From assembly GCA_030407315.1 (NCBI GenBank), contig JALQPE010000408.1, positions 24,820 to 88,819 of the forward strand: 64,000 nt of DNA, in the 5' to 3' direction. Below the pieces are notes generated by a model. That model saw only the letters and a program-made list of their open reading frames with translations. It had not been told where the DNA came from and ran no database searches. This DNA comes from Asparagopsis taxiformis. Lineage: Eukaryota; Rhodophyta; Florideophyceae; Bonnemaisoniales; Bonnemaisoniaceae. The position numbers were made by a program, and so were the translations under genes. This document shows, in pieces, positions 1 to 11,415 of this stretch (the stretch's first letter is position 1; every line of letters begins with the position of its first letter).

Positions 1-3000
1 CCTCCTATGGTCAATTTGAACCACGAAAGTAGCTTAACAGTAAATAATCCACAGTATCATTCTAGATTGCTGGAGACGTCGAGTACGAATACACAGAAAA
101 TGTTTTGACACCATTTCTGTGGTACGCAGTTCGGTAGAAGAAGCTGGTACGAGCTATGGACACGGTGTCCTTCGAACGAAACAACGAAAAGTGCCACCCG
201 CTGGTGTTTGACTATATTTGGGCAGCTAGAAAAAGAATAGGGTATAGTGGGTTAGCATGTAGAAACGGGCGTCTAGACACAACGTCCACGCGAGAATTAC
301 GTCAGTAAAACGAGGGTGGCACGTCACCGGAGGCGCTCTCGAGGAAGCCCGATGGCAATACACGAGATCAGCCTCACGTGTGGCAGTGGGTAGAGAGTGC
401 GCAGCTCAACGGAGACGAAAACCTCGTTTGGTCGGAACGTAAACGTAAAACGTAGAGAGTCAGTCGTAGACAAGAGCACGTTGCCGGTTCAATGCTTGCC
501 CCCTTTCCCTCCCGCCACGATGGCATCGCATTACAGTGTAAACACTGTTCGTAACGTCCCCGAATGGGAGAGGACCTAGGGACCTTGTGGGTCACGCGTG
601 TGGACCCGTTGGTCCGTTGGCCGCGTGCCAGTCCGTCCGCTGCACACTTGTGCCGGTTGCGCGCGCGCACGCGCCAGCAATGCTCGTACATTGCTGTTAT
701 CGCTCAAGTCCACCGAAATTCGAATCCCGCGGAAAGTCAGAAATAATTTCAATTTTGGAATTTCCACGTATACTACAATTTCCAAGCCATGAAGCAACAC
801 CAGGAATGGCTACAGAAGGTTATCTATTCCTCAAATCATCCCCAACAATGCATATCTAACAAGTATTCTGTATTTTCGTTTCGAGAGGGGAGATTCTGAG
901 CCACTCGTTATCGTTCTCACCGCACCGTAGCATCAAATTTGTAGAACTTTCATTCAACGTACGAAATTTCTATATAGAAACACGTGAGGAGTATGTGCTG
1001 GATGTAAAAAGGGAATGAGAACTACAAGAAAACAGGGATACTTCCAGCAATTGGACGCATCAAGTATCAAACTTTACCATGGTACTGCAGTAAATAAAAC
1101 AATTACCAATACAGAGAAGAGTGCTTCTAGCGAAAAGCTAGTATATTAGGATCAGAAGCAGGGACTATGTGTAGCCAGAATACATTTTTAGTGAACGACA
1201 GTAATGTAGGCAGTGGCTCTCAATAATCACAGCAAGAACAATATTTTCTTCCAGTCATTGTATTGAAGCTTGTATTCACCGACAGTTATGACTCCCTACA
1301 AACTTGAAGGCAATAGTGCCATTCCATTTCCCTGTATATACACCAGAATTAGCGCCGTCACCAGCAGTCCGTTTATTTGGTAACTAGAGACAGTACTTGA
1401 GCTAGATTTTGGGATGAACATCCGTGGAATAAAGGTATTGCAACTTCAACAACCATATTATGTCTACCTCATTTTTCATACCGGAATTGTTGTAGTCAAA
1501 TGTATTGTATTTATTCTACTGAATTTTCTCGTGATTACCAAAACATACACATCTTTTGAAATAGGAACAAACCGTATTTGCCATCTTCATTTTTTGTTAC
1601 AATTACGTAGACAGGGTTACTGCTATTAGACGGACGACAATGTAACAATCTATCGCATCATGTTTTTTGACAAATAAAACTGTGCTCTGTCGGTGTGGTG
1701 TCAAACATAGGCTGAATACTTATCAATTTTTCTGAGCACAACCATGAGTCCCTCTTTCTCTTCGCGATTCGAGCCACAAACAGCTTCTCAGGATTGCTGT
1801 TTTTTTTGTTGGAAATCTCAGTTATGATGGAAACCAATTGCATCATTTTCGTGACTCTTCGGTTTCCCTTCCTAGTTCATCTTTATCGTCGCCAGAATGT
1901 TTATGCATCAATTCCTCAGTTCCCATTCTGAGTTATTGTGCCATACACTCCAGATAACCTGGAGAACTATGGAAATTTTGAGTCACATCACTTGCAACCC
2001 GTTTCCTCCTTTACCCTCTGACATACTTCCCCCTCCTTCTCTAGCTGTATATCACTCTCTTCGCTGTTTCTGTGTCCAGATTTTCCGTGATCGTTCCCAC
2101 AGTTAACAGAAATCTGTTAGTGAGCTCAAAACCAGTTCCACATGTCAACAGAACACATTAGTAGACATTTGTATAGTATTCACAGAAATTCTTGGACTAG
2201 AAACACATACAGTACATTGAAGGGTGGTTCGATCTGCAACGATTTTGTACAGATTGGAAAAAAGATTCTATGTATAGCTGCGTTACCTCTCGGCAAATCA
2301 CGCGGAGTTGCTTTGAGTCGTCTTCTCTCGTTACCAGAGCCTTTCATCTGCTTAGTATTATTCGAGAATTTTTCCAAGAGAAGAACTTGTAATAGAAACG
2401 ATTAGTACTCAGCAGAAAGAGAAAGGAGGCCAAATTCGTCATATTTTCCACTATACATGGAGGAGGCTTCAAGCATATATGTATCCATTCACACACCTGC
2501 GCTATCTGTGTATGAACATACCGTTTTCATGGCCGTACAAAGATGTCGTAAAACATCATGGTGTCTCGAGAAGGGTTTTTTGACCCTATATCGTGGCAGT
2601 TTGGTTTTGTGGCTAGAGGGTGCCTGCATGGGTACCGGGTCTAAACTTGAGGTCTTTGTAGAGCTGCTGAGAGGTGTCACCGAAAACGAAGGACATAGCC
2701 TTGTAGCCAACACTTGTTTGAATGGAACGCTCGCTGTCGAATGGCGCTAAAGGTCTTGTTACCAAGTGACCCTTTGGTTTGAAGCCCCAGTGGAATGCCT
2801 TCTTTCACATTCTAATGCTATACAGTCCATCACGAGTGAAAAAAATCCTCTGTTACCAGCTGAGTCTACGAATCTATCATATCAGAAACCCTAATTGACA
2901 TTTATAGAACCAAATTAAACCACGTCTCCCTGGGCTGTAAATTCTGCCCTGCCCCCTTACATTCCTGCAGGATGCTTTCGGCTCCGACAGATTAAAACAG

Positions 3001-5469
3001 ATAGCTGCATCGCCTCTCCAGGACGAAATTTGAGCCTGCTTACAAATACTAGGTGCATACAGGAATAGATCAAACTACTACTTTGGGGAAGTAGCACGCC
3101 TAACCATAGAATCTAGAATTTGAACGAAACTATACTTTTGGCCTATCAGCATCTGTTCATACTTGCGTTTCTGTCTGCTGTTTAGTCCGTCGAAATTCGT
3201 ATTCCGCGGGAAATCATAATTATTTGCCATTTCCAAACTGGTCACTTGTACCATAGAATCGAAATCGAGTTCTGGACGTGAAAATGCAGACTCGTTCGTG
3301 ATTTCTGATGTCCGCAAACTTGTTCAGGAACAAGTTCATGATTAGCTTAGGAAAAATAATAAGCCCATCTGCAAACTAAAAGACATGATGCGCACATTCC
3401 TTTCCGGATAATTAATACAGAATGATTTGTGGATTTCGGACGTGTTCACTCATGTTCTTAGTGTAAACATGCATCCTCACACAAATCTCCAAACTTATTT
3501 CGGATTTGATTCCAGCCTGCGTATCGAGTTCTGAAATTGAATAAATACACACACAATCTAAGAAGACGCTTTCCCTTTGCGCCATCTCCAGGTAATTTGT
3601 AATACAACGCCTCGTGGTGCCACCAGATCCAGTGGATCGCGTTTTTTGCTAGAACACCAATAGGTAACATATTTTGGAACCTAGCTTATTTGGAAACTTT
3701 TCAGTGAGTCACTGGCTAATGATTTCGTTCTACCAGATGTGCACTGTGTTGTACACTATCCCTGATGCACAAGACTCTTACTCTGTGTGTACCACGCCAT
3801 CCACACCACTCATTAAGGGGTTTTTTACCGCCCTACAGTACCAGTATTTTGCCAATCCATTGAAAACTGTGAAAGGACACTTAGGGTTAACAGCCGAGCT
3901 CTTGCATAATACTTAATCCACGGCGAATCGCCGTCTAAGTTATCTAGCTTCTCCCTTTTTTATAGTACTTGGCACCTTTCCGGTGCCCCTTTCGTCGCTG
4001 ATCCAGTGTTTACCTTAGACTTTCCACCAGCTGAATCATCATTACCGTTCACGACGCGCGACCTGTGGAGTGCGTGCCCCTCAAGCTGCAGTCTTCAGAT
4101 TCATTATGTACCACCAGAACTGATCTTGTCGCGTAGCTCTCAATTTCTGGATCTCAGTCACATTTTACTTGTTTCTTTTTTGTGCATAGTTCGTGGCTCA
4201 AGTCCGGCCTCTCTCTTACCGTTATATCAGTGCCTCTGGTAACGCTGTCTCGCTGCATGAGTTCCTCCTCTTCCCTTCCAGGGTCTTTTCCCTGCACGTA
4301 CTACTCGTGGTGCACGTGCCCATTCATCCCTCCACCCTACATGGTACCCTCGGTTCCTTGGTTTACCACCCTTCACGCGATACCAGCATCGGTAAACCTC
4401 CTGTCTATCATTCGCGCTGTATCAGCACCTCTTCTTTTCCTTCTCGACCGTTTGTAATTCCCCTCATACACTAAGAGTCTGATAACACTCGGATTATCAC
4501 CGTTACTCACTACTATTTTCAGTTCCTCACTGATCAAGTTTCTTTTCTATCTTTTCTGCTCGTTTAGGTTTGGGCCGATAATCCAACCTCTGATCTGCAA
4601 CGCAGTAATAATAGAGCCAAGATTCTCGACAAACCACCTTTCTAGCCTTACAACCCAAATTCAAGCTGGAAATCCGCCTTAGCTCTACCGCATCTAACCT
4701 GAGCCTTACTACTGAGACAGGAGTGCTCTAGCACCTCGTGGTGTATTGCCGAATCACAACCCCAAGTAGAATTGAAACAGGATTCATTGCATTGAATAAT
4801 GGAAGTCTCATTTTGCCGAATGGGCCTTTTATCGCGCTCACTCTAAACTCTTCCGATTACCTCCCACTATGAAATATTCGTCGCCGAATTACGTCTACTG
4901 AAGCCACCTCAGAAAACTGCATCAAACCTCATTTCTCATTCGCCTTCCTTTTCCTCTTTATTTTTCTCTTTCTCATTCTCGTATTGGCCACAAAGGCCCT
5001 TTCACCATATATATCATGCTCGGGTGGCGTCATTTCATCCATAATTTTGTGAATAGATCAGTCCAGATGCATAAGGCGATTTTTTCATGCCAATCACCTG
5101 AAAATTTGACACCAGCATGCACTATCTCTCCTTTTCATTTCCTCAGAACTATATTAGTGAGCTCAAAGCTCTTATTACATCTTTCATAGTACGCATTTTG
5201 CAGATCACTATCAATTTACGACGCTTAAGTCATTCTCTCACCGTCCACAACCGCAAAAATGCCTTCTAATAATGATATTTACAGCCAGTTTCCAGTCAAT
5301 AATCCATTTATTCCTTCCATTCCTGCTTTGGTAGGCCATACAACAGAAACTGGAAGCTTTTCCTTGCGTTTCACAACGTTCAATAACACCTCTATAGCAG
5401 AATGCAACCAAATACCAAATTTCGCAGGTAAAACAGCTGACACTGGACACAAATTTTATAGTGTCCTAC
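1..5469. other. Gene-poor stretch with repeat remnants
   Basis: No open frame here looks like a protein. The longest are about 60-105 codons, overlap one another on both strands and carry no recognisable motif. The interval holds one copy of a dispersed repeat (118-785), a short third fragment of that repeat near 3180-3240, and a C/T-rich stretch from about 3905 to 5210 that resembles decayed retroelement leader but matches nothing else in the window. Confidence 0.6.
118..785. repeat. Dispersed repeat, copy A
   Basis: This stretch aligns along its length, with scattered substitutions and small indels, to 45040-45705 in the same orientation. Shared blocks include the stretch around gtgccacccgctggtgtttg (about 191-211 and 45120-45142), the block before tcagcctcacgtgtgg, and the end block with ttcgaat.ccgcggaaa followed by ccacgtatactac. 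A shorter diverged fragment of the end block lies near 3180-3240. No long frame is conserved between copies, so it is probably a non-coding transposon relic or old LTR. Its family is not recognised. Confidence 0.7.
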
Positions 5470-5728
5470 TGTTGCTCGCCAAGGTGGGGTTAATCTGAGG
5501 ACTCTACCTCCCGTTTACATCCCAATGTTCTACAATAGAGCAGTTAATACCTATCGGATAGAGAAGGAAAAACGCGCGCAGAAATGTTCGGCATAAGGCC
5601 GATGACGCATGGTAATATTGTGATTACAGTAAATGAAATTTCGATACAATACGAATAGCAGCTTGACCTCCTGGAGCGAATAGCGCATTTCTGTCCAGAA
5701 ATGGGCGGGAAGCCGGGTCCGCCCAACA
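5470..5728 (-). repeat. 3' LTR of gypsy element 1
   Basis: This 259-bp direct repeat differs from the other LTR (9410-9668) at about nine positions, so identity is near 96.5%. On the minus strand it starts TGTTGGGC and ends AACA. The chromodomain reading frame runs into it, so the pol stop codon lies inside the LTR. Confidence 0.93.
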
Positions 5729-6469
5729 GCCCCCTTCCAGAGAGCCATCGTAAGAAGAGCTGGCACGGACAAGGTCTTGACTAGGATGCGAAGCGAGGAA
5801 ACGTTCCAACATATCAGTTACATCTTCTCGCATGGTTGAGAAAGGCTCCCAAGTCGGTTCTTCATTTGCAAAGCCGTGCCACTTGCACTGTACTTCATAA
5901 ATCTTAGAAATACTGTTGAAACGAAGACCAAGCAATTTGGTAACGGTGTTATAAGTAGGATCGTTGTTGTCATTCGAATCCAGTACGTCTTCTGTGACGT
6001 CTAGAGACGAGTCTGCGTAATAGCACGTACGAGTGGCGTGTACCGTGGTTGTAGCTCCCATGATGAGGTTTCTGCAGTCATAAGATAGGTCTGATACTGG
6101 TCGGAGAACACGGCGCGGACTACGCCAGCGGACGCGGAGTTTGTGACTGCGGGAAGTCTGTGGATCGGCTACTAGAACGAAATCACCAATAGTGAAATTG
6201 ATAGGCTGTATGTGCATCTGCTTGTTGTGCAGATGGACAGCATCCGTGCGACGTTTGTTGCGGCGAGCAGAACCATCCCGATGCATTTCATCCAGTGACG
6301 ACAACAATTGATTGGATTTGACAATGCGCTTGGCTTGTATGTCATTGATAGTTGCAGCTTCTGCTGTATCCGGACCAATTAAGGTACGGAGAGAGTTGTC
6401 AGCTGGTAAGCCCGTGAAAACAGTCACTGGTGCTCGGTTGCCAAGTGAAGAACGGGCACTATGATTCAT
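5624..6469 (-). pseudogene. Integrase C-terminus with chromodomain
   Basis: This 281-residue frame starts at the region after the integrase catalytic core (NHSARSSLGNRAPVTVFTGL, a gypsy signature). It continues through the GDFVLVAD-type C-terminal domain and ends in a chromodomain with the typical aromatic cage neighbourhood (IYEVQCKWHGFANEEPTWEP). The chromodomain places the element among chromoviruses, whose integrase tail directs insertion through modified histones. It overlaps the previous frame by a few bases at the internal deletion and reads through into the 3' LTR. Confidence 0.9.
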
Positions 6470-8426
6470 AACTCAATGTACATGGCATGCGAAACTCAGA
6501 TAGAAGTGCACGACAGGTCTGGGGTGGTGGGTATAGTCTGAGCTTTACACGAATGGGTCTGGCATCGGGCTTTAAGCGGACTTTCATGGGAGGAACTTTG
6601 ACAGGCGAATCGGTAGCCAAATGTACACGAAAGACGTCTTCATAATCTTGCAGGATAATTCGAACTTCCTCATGTAGCTCATTGGGTAGTCCAGCGTCGA
6701 TAGCTTCCTGTAACATGTTGTCCAGGAAAGGCTTTACTTCGTCTTTCGAGTGTGATCTGAGCTGTGGTAATTCGTCTTTGAAAAAAGGATCATCCTTGAT
6801 GTAATTACCATAAAATAATGGCGTCGGGGAAGAATCATCGCAATTAGAATTTGCATTAGTTTGATATACTGCATTGAGCAGCAAAGGAGAGATTCCTGTG
6901 CTTCGATTTGCTTCGTCTTCTACGGTTGTAGTGTCGTGGGTTTTGAGCAGAATCTCGGCGAGAGGAGATGGTTTGGTTGGTTGCGTCTGATGTCCGAGGG
7001 AGGGATCAGAGACAAATCCAATGTTTGACATGTCAGCGTCTTGGAACTGGTCACGAATCTTGCTCAAGTGGCAACCTAAATTAAAACCGAGAGTCTCTAG
7101 AACTGGTCTAGACAGAAGCACTTCCGGCATTTCCTCACTGAAAACCATATAATCAATGTTGCGGAGACGCAAGGGCCCATCCGGGGTTTCAACAGTAGTG
7201 GTAATACGAGCTGTGTGATGAGAAACCTTCATCGCGGCGCTTTCTCCATTTCCATCTCCGCGAATGGCCAATTGAAAAGAGACTGGGGGAGATTTTGGGA
7301 CTACAGCGATAGAAAATCCTGCATCGGTACAGGCTGAAATGTGATTCATCAATAGGCACGCGTGATCTGCGCCACAGTCGCCATTAATGATGACAGGGAC
7401 GGTATCTGAAAGAATACTATTGAAACGACCACTTGGCAGTCCATGGTTTTCTGTGTTAGATTCATTTGAGACAGGCTCACTCGATACCTTGGGGTCAGGT
7501 GGACCAATAATTGCGCTCGAATCATTAGACGCCATAAAACTATAACACTGTCCATTTTCTTGGCAAAATGTGACGCTGCGCAAGGCTTGCTGTTTTTCTG
7601 CCCTTAATTTATCGAAAAGTTTCTCCTTCGTTTCATCAGAGGACTTGAGACAATCCTTGACGAGATGGCGTTCTCCAGGACAGGTTTCTGTTTTGAGGCA
7701 GAGAGGCAAATCGTTAGAAGAACTGCTTGCTACATGCAACTCGTTACTTGCAGCTCCTTGACCCATTATTTTGGGATTTTTCCCAATATTAATTGTTGGA
7801 ACGGCGGCATTCGGAGTTCCTTTTGGCAATTTGTGGCGGCCTGTTCTCCGTGACTTGAAAATTTGGAATTCTTCTCCCTCTTTACGCGCAACAATTTGTT
7901 TGTTCGACATTGAACGCTTGATTGGAACAAAAAATTCACAAGCAACAGCTGCCTTTGTGACATGAGCAAAGAATCCGTGCCAGTCATTCTTCAGATGTGA
8001 ATATTCAATCTCTAGATCGGTGAAAATTTTGCTCCGTAAGGGTTCCGGATGCAGCAGCATGCGAATGTGCTGTACGGATAAGTTTGGTGTAGGACCAGCC
8101 GGAATGGCGATCGATAAGGGAGTTCTAGAATTGCTAGCCGTGTCAGGACGAGGTGAACCGGATCGCGCTGATGAACTTGCGTTTCGCGCGCTGCTCGGTC
8201 GCAGGGGCGGCCGGGTGGTACAACGGCGGAACACGCAGGTATCGATCGCAACACGCGATTCGCGGGCCTGCGCAAGCCGTGATCTCAGGGTGAGGTCACC
8301 GAGTAAACTCGAGTACAACGCTATCCACACAGGGGTCGTAAATCCCTGGCCTGGTGGTGTGCGACGCAACGCGCAGTATCGCGGTGCGACGCAGTTCGAC
8401 AGTCGGTTTACGCGGCGCGCGCGCAC
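6459..8426 (-). pseudogene. Truncated gypsy pol: protease and RT start
   Basis: This 655-residue frame contains, in order, a basic N-terminal part that is probably not all translated, a knuckle-like Cys/His cluster with unusual spacing (C-x5-C-x4-H-x4-C), and a retropepsin-like domain. The protease has the active-site motif D-C-G-A, followed by the downstream block PEVLLSRPVLETLG. The frame then enters the conserved start of gypsy RT (LHEEVRIILQDYEDVFRVHL ... PPMKVRLKPDARPIRVKLR). It stops before any RT catalytic motif. The deletion junction lies near 6470-6490, where the next frame resumes within integrase. Confidence 0.85.
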
Positions 8427-8813
8427 GTACGTCGGCGATCGTGAGCAATCCGCACGCCACGTCTCAACGCAATCGGTCCTAGCGATGCGCTCAACGCTTA
8501 ATTCGTAGCTGCGAAAGTGCTGACTATTTATTGGTAAGGTGCGAAGCAGGGCGACTATTAGTAGCTAACAATTCAGGACAGGCTGTCCCTGTACGGCCGG
8601 TCGGCGGCCGCTCGCTCGCACGCAAAAAGGTAAATATTTGGGAAAAAGACTTTCGTCATAAAAAACCCAAAAAGGGGGAAATAAAGGGAATTTCGAAGAA
8701 ATCGCTACACGTGGCACCGGACTCGCGGTTTCGTGGCAACGTTCGCACTCATGCGCTTGCATCTACGCTCCATGACACGTAATCAAAACGCCACGCGTAC
8801 GCTCTCTTACTAA

Positions 8814-9422
8814 CTAACTGAGATATATGCACGCGAATTCATCCCTACGCAATCGCAGCGAACGCGCGCGCGTATACAAAATAAATTGCGTCACATTTGG
8901 GTTTTTGGCATTGAGTCGTTCCCAGCTACGGGAATAGAGATGGGAAGTATAGTCAGTAAACAGTCTCATTATCCTGAGTTCAGTCTCGGACTCATTGATA
9001 TAGAGATAGACTGATTTCAGTATATCTTTCTCAAGCTGCTCAACTGTGATAACCTCCTCGTTTTTCCCTTCCTTTGATTGTAGCCATTCTTGTAATGTAT
9101 TCTCAGTCAGGTTTTCAGGAGACAGGACGTCAGGAAAAAGCTTCATTCTTATGAGAGATTGCAGCAGATCGGGATCGATTGAGGACTTGATAGACACAGG
9201 AGTAACATTGCTACCACTGTTTGTAGCATCTGCGACACGATCGAGGTACTGCTCGCGTTCACGCACAAATGTATGTATCTGCTTGTGTCCGATTCGCTTT
9301 AGAACTGGTTGCGTAATTGGTGTAAAGATATTTTGACCGGCAGAGGGTCTGCTGCTAGACTCCATGCTGCGATCGATGGAGAGCTCTGAATGTTCTGAGC
9401 AGTGATCACTGTTGTTCGCCAA
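8814..9422 (-). pseudogene. gag-like ORF of gypsy element 1
   Basis: This is a 202-residue frame right after the 5' LTR, where gag is expected. It is rich in charged helices (for example a block around EQLEKDILKSVYLYINESE) and has no zinc knuckle of its own. I call it gag-like by position and composition only. The next frame (6459-8426) begins about 390 bases further on in a different frame, so gag and pol are separate or the join is damaged. The ATG lies inside the LTR end. Confidence 0.6.
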
Positions 9423-9668
9423 GGTGGCGTGAATCTGAGGACTCTACCTCCCGTTTACATCCCAATGTTCTACAATAGAGCAGTTAATACCTATCGGATA
9501 GAGAAGGAAAAACGCGCGCAGAAATGTTCGGCAATAGGCCGATGACGCATAGTAATATTGTGATTACAGTAAATGAAATTTCGATACAATACGAATAGCA
9601 GCTTGACCTCCTGGAGCGAATAGCGCATTTCTGTCCAGAAATGGGCGGAAAGCCAGGTCTGCCCAACA
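9410..9668 (-). repeat. 5' LTR of gypsy element 1
   Basis: This is the upstream LTR in the element's orientation, the same length as its partner with about nine substitutions. No clear tRNA-complementary primer-binding site starting TGG follows it directly on the minus strand, so the primer is unknown. The gag-like frame starts a few codons before the LTR ends. Confidence 0.92.
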
Positions 9669-10225
9669 CTACTAGACTTGAAGTACCATAGTATCATACT
9701 GGGCATATCTATTGACCTCATAAGTGGCTTCCTACCCCTTACTTTGGGACCATCCCGGTACGGACTTCCGAAGTTCATATTCCGCCGCCCCTTCGTTAAA
9801 ACTGGGATCATATCGTTGAAGATGTTTGCTCTGGTAAATTTGAGCGCATGTGCGAATAACGTATTCCATGCTGTGTCGCTTTCAGTTCCGACTGGGCGTA
9901 GAAGTGATGGTCGCTTAAACATAAGTTGTTCCTTGCTTGGACGTTTCCGCGTACTACGCTCAACTTTTTCTACCAATAATAGGAATGATAATGTCGCTAC
10001 TTTAGCCTCTAGGGATATCAGAAGACCCGTTTCTGCGTCCCTGACGACGGGGTCAACACAACATGAGTTGTAGACTCGAACGAACAGGTCCTGATGACGT
10101 TGTAGAGGTACCGTTCGGTCTGAATTCACAACGGGACAGCCTGTATTTTCTTTCCGTTCCAAGTGGGAAGTGTGACAAACTGGCTTAGTATGAGAGACAT
10201 CACTGTAAATGGAAGGAGGTTCCAT
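9669..10225 (-). CDS. Possible host ORF interrupted by element 1
   Basis: An open frame of about 186 codons starts at 10225 and runs straight into the gypsy LTR at 9668. On the empty site inferred by removing the element and one target copy, the frame would end three codons later at a stop just beyond the insertion. No domain or signal is recognised and codon use is not distinctive, so this may be a chance frame. The only support is its length and the position of the insertion at its end. Confidence 0.2.
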
Positions 10226-10230
10226 ATCTA

Positions 10231-10286
10231 CACGTGTGCTATGTCACACGTGTTAACTCGCCACGTGTGTGTATAGAACACACGTG
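10231..10286. promoter_or_regulatory. Cluster of four CACGTG palindromes
   Basis: CACGTG occurs at 10231-10236, 10247-10252, 10262-10267 and 10281-10286, four copies in 56 bases at spacings of 16, 15 and 19. Most copies are embedded in longer ACACGTGT-type palindromes. CACGTG is the core bound by bHLH and bZIP factors in many eukaryotes (G-box/E-box). Spacing close to 1.5 helical turns suggests a regulatory block. The target gene is unclear: the nearest real gene starts at 11416 on the plus strand. Confidence 0.4.
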
Positions 10287-11415
10287 TGTGCCCATCGCTG
10301 TATGGGAGCTTATATTATTATATGCCTGTCACCGCCGAGTTACTTCACGACTGACATACGGGCTCTGTCAGTGTGCTTATATTCAAGCGGACAAGATTGA
10401 TGATTTATTATCAGCAAGTCAGCATATGCAGATTACTGGAGCTTATACGCTCAGCACCCAGAGTCGGCGCCGCCCAACTCCAATAGACTCCCGAACGATG
10501 ACGCCGTCTATAAGCATCGGCTGCCCTGGTATTATCAGCACCATAGAATTGAATCACCCGCTGATGGCTAAGCCGGCAGCTCACCTGGAGCGCGGCAGCG
10601 AGCTCATCTGACAGCTCACAAGGAGCGCAGCAGAGCGTGTATAAACAGACCTCTACATAGACACTAGCTATAGAAAAAAGGTACACAGCGGAGCGAAGCG
10701 GCTACGTGCCAAATCTACTTGCTACTATTCTACCTTGTAGAGTATTCCACCCTTCAGCGTCCGTTCCACATGGATGTTTTAACAGGAAGAGCTCGAAGAT
10801 CCCTTCCCACTGTACCAGAAGCAGTTGCAACACTACGACTTTACCGTTATCTCATTGGCTATTAAAATTTTAATTGGTGATCATTTCCCGTGCACCGTTC
10901 AGAGCTGCTCTGAATATTTTTTCTACGTTATTTCATGAAGACCAATGAAACGCTGTCATCACAGAAGTAAGGGTACGACGGAGAGGGCGGGTAGCCTCGC
11001 CCCTACGACTCCCATCAGTTCTGGTGATGATCCTGTAGAATGCCAACTGACACAACGTTAGGTCAATAACTTCTAGCATTTCGTCGTTGGACTGAACAGG
11101 ATATGCGCAACTGATCGTCAGCATGATCGATTCGTGCAGCACGCGTGTGAAATCATGCGTGTGCACTGTTGAGACGCTCGTCATACAGTGGAGAATATAT
11201 TTTAGTACCTACTTTTAACCAGAACCGTCTCATAATTCTACGCAAATCCCGCACATGACGCACGGTGACTACCGGTCGATTGTCACCACTGACCTCAACT
11301 ATACGTGGCAGAAGCGACCTTTTCCAAACTGCCATAGCTCGGCATTCTGCTCTTAAGAGACTTGGACTTTTCTTCACCATGCTAGATAACGAGGCCTCGG
11401 AAAACTACCCACATC
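10287..11415. other. Intergenic, no gene seen
   Basis: No frame with recognisable content. The stretch includes the upstream region of the membrane-protein gene at 11416. I saw no clear TATA box within 100 bases of that start. Confidence 0.5.

Larger units (their letters stand above)
5470..9668 (-). mobile_element. Ty3/gypsy chromovirus, internally deleted
   Basis: This is an LTR retrotransposon of about 4.2 kb on the minus strand. Its two 259-bp direct LTRs start TG and end CA. The flanks carry a 4-bp target duplication, ctac at 5466-5469 and 9669-9672; a fifth base also matches if the boundary is moved by one. A purine-rich tract (GGAAGGGGG on the minus strand, about 5730-5738) lies directly upstream of the 3' LTR, as expected for a polypurine tract. 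Internal reading frames give gag-like, protease, the first residues of RT, and then directly the integrase C-terminus and chromodomain. The RT core, RNase H and integrase core are missing, so the copy cannot move alone. Confidence 0.93.

Noticed and set aside
8020..8508. Plus-strand ORF of 162 codons
   Set aside because: It lies antisense to the gypsy pol frame, with Arg-rich composition typical of a shadow frame and no motif.
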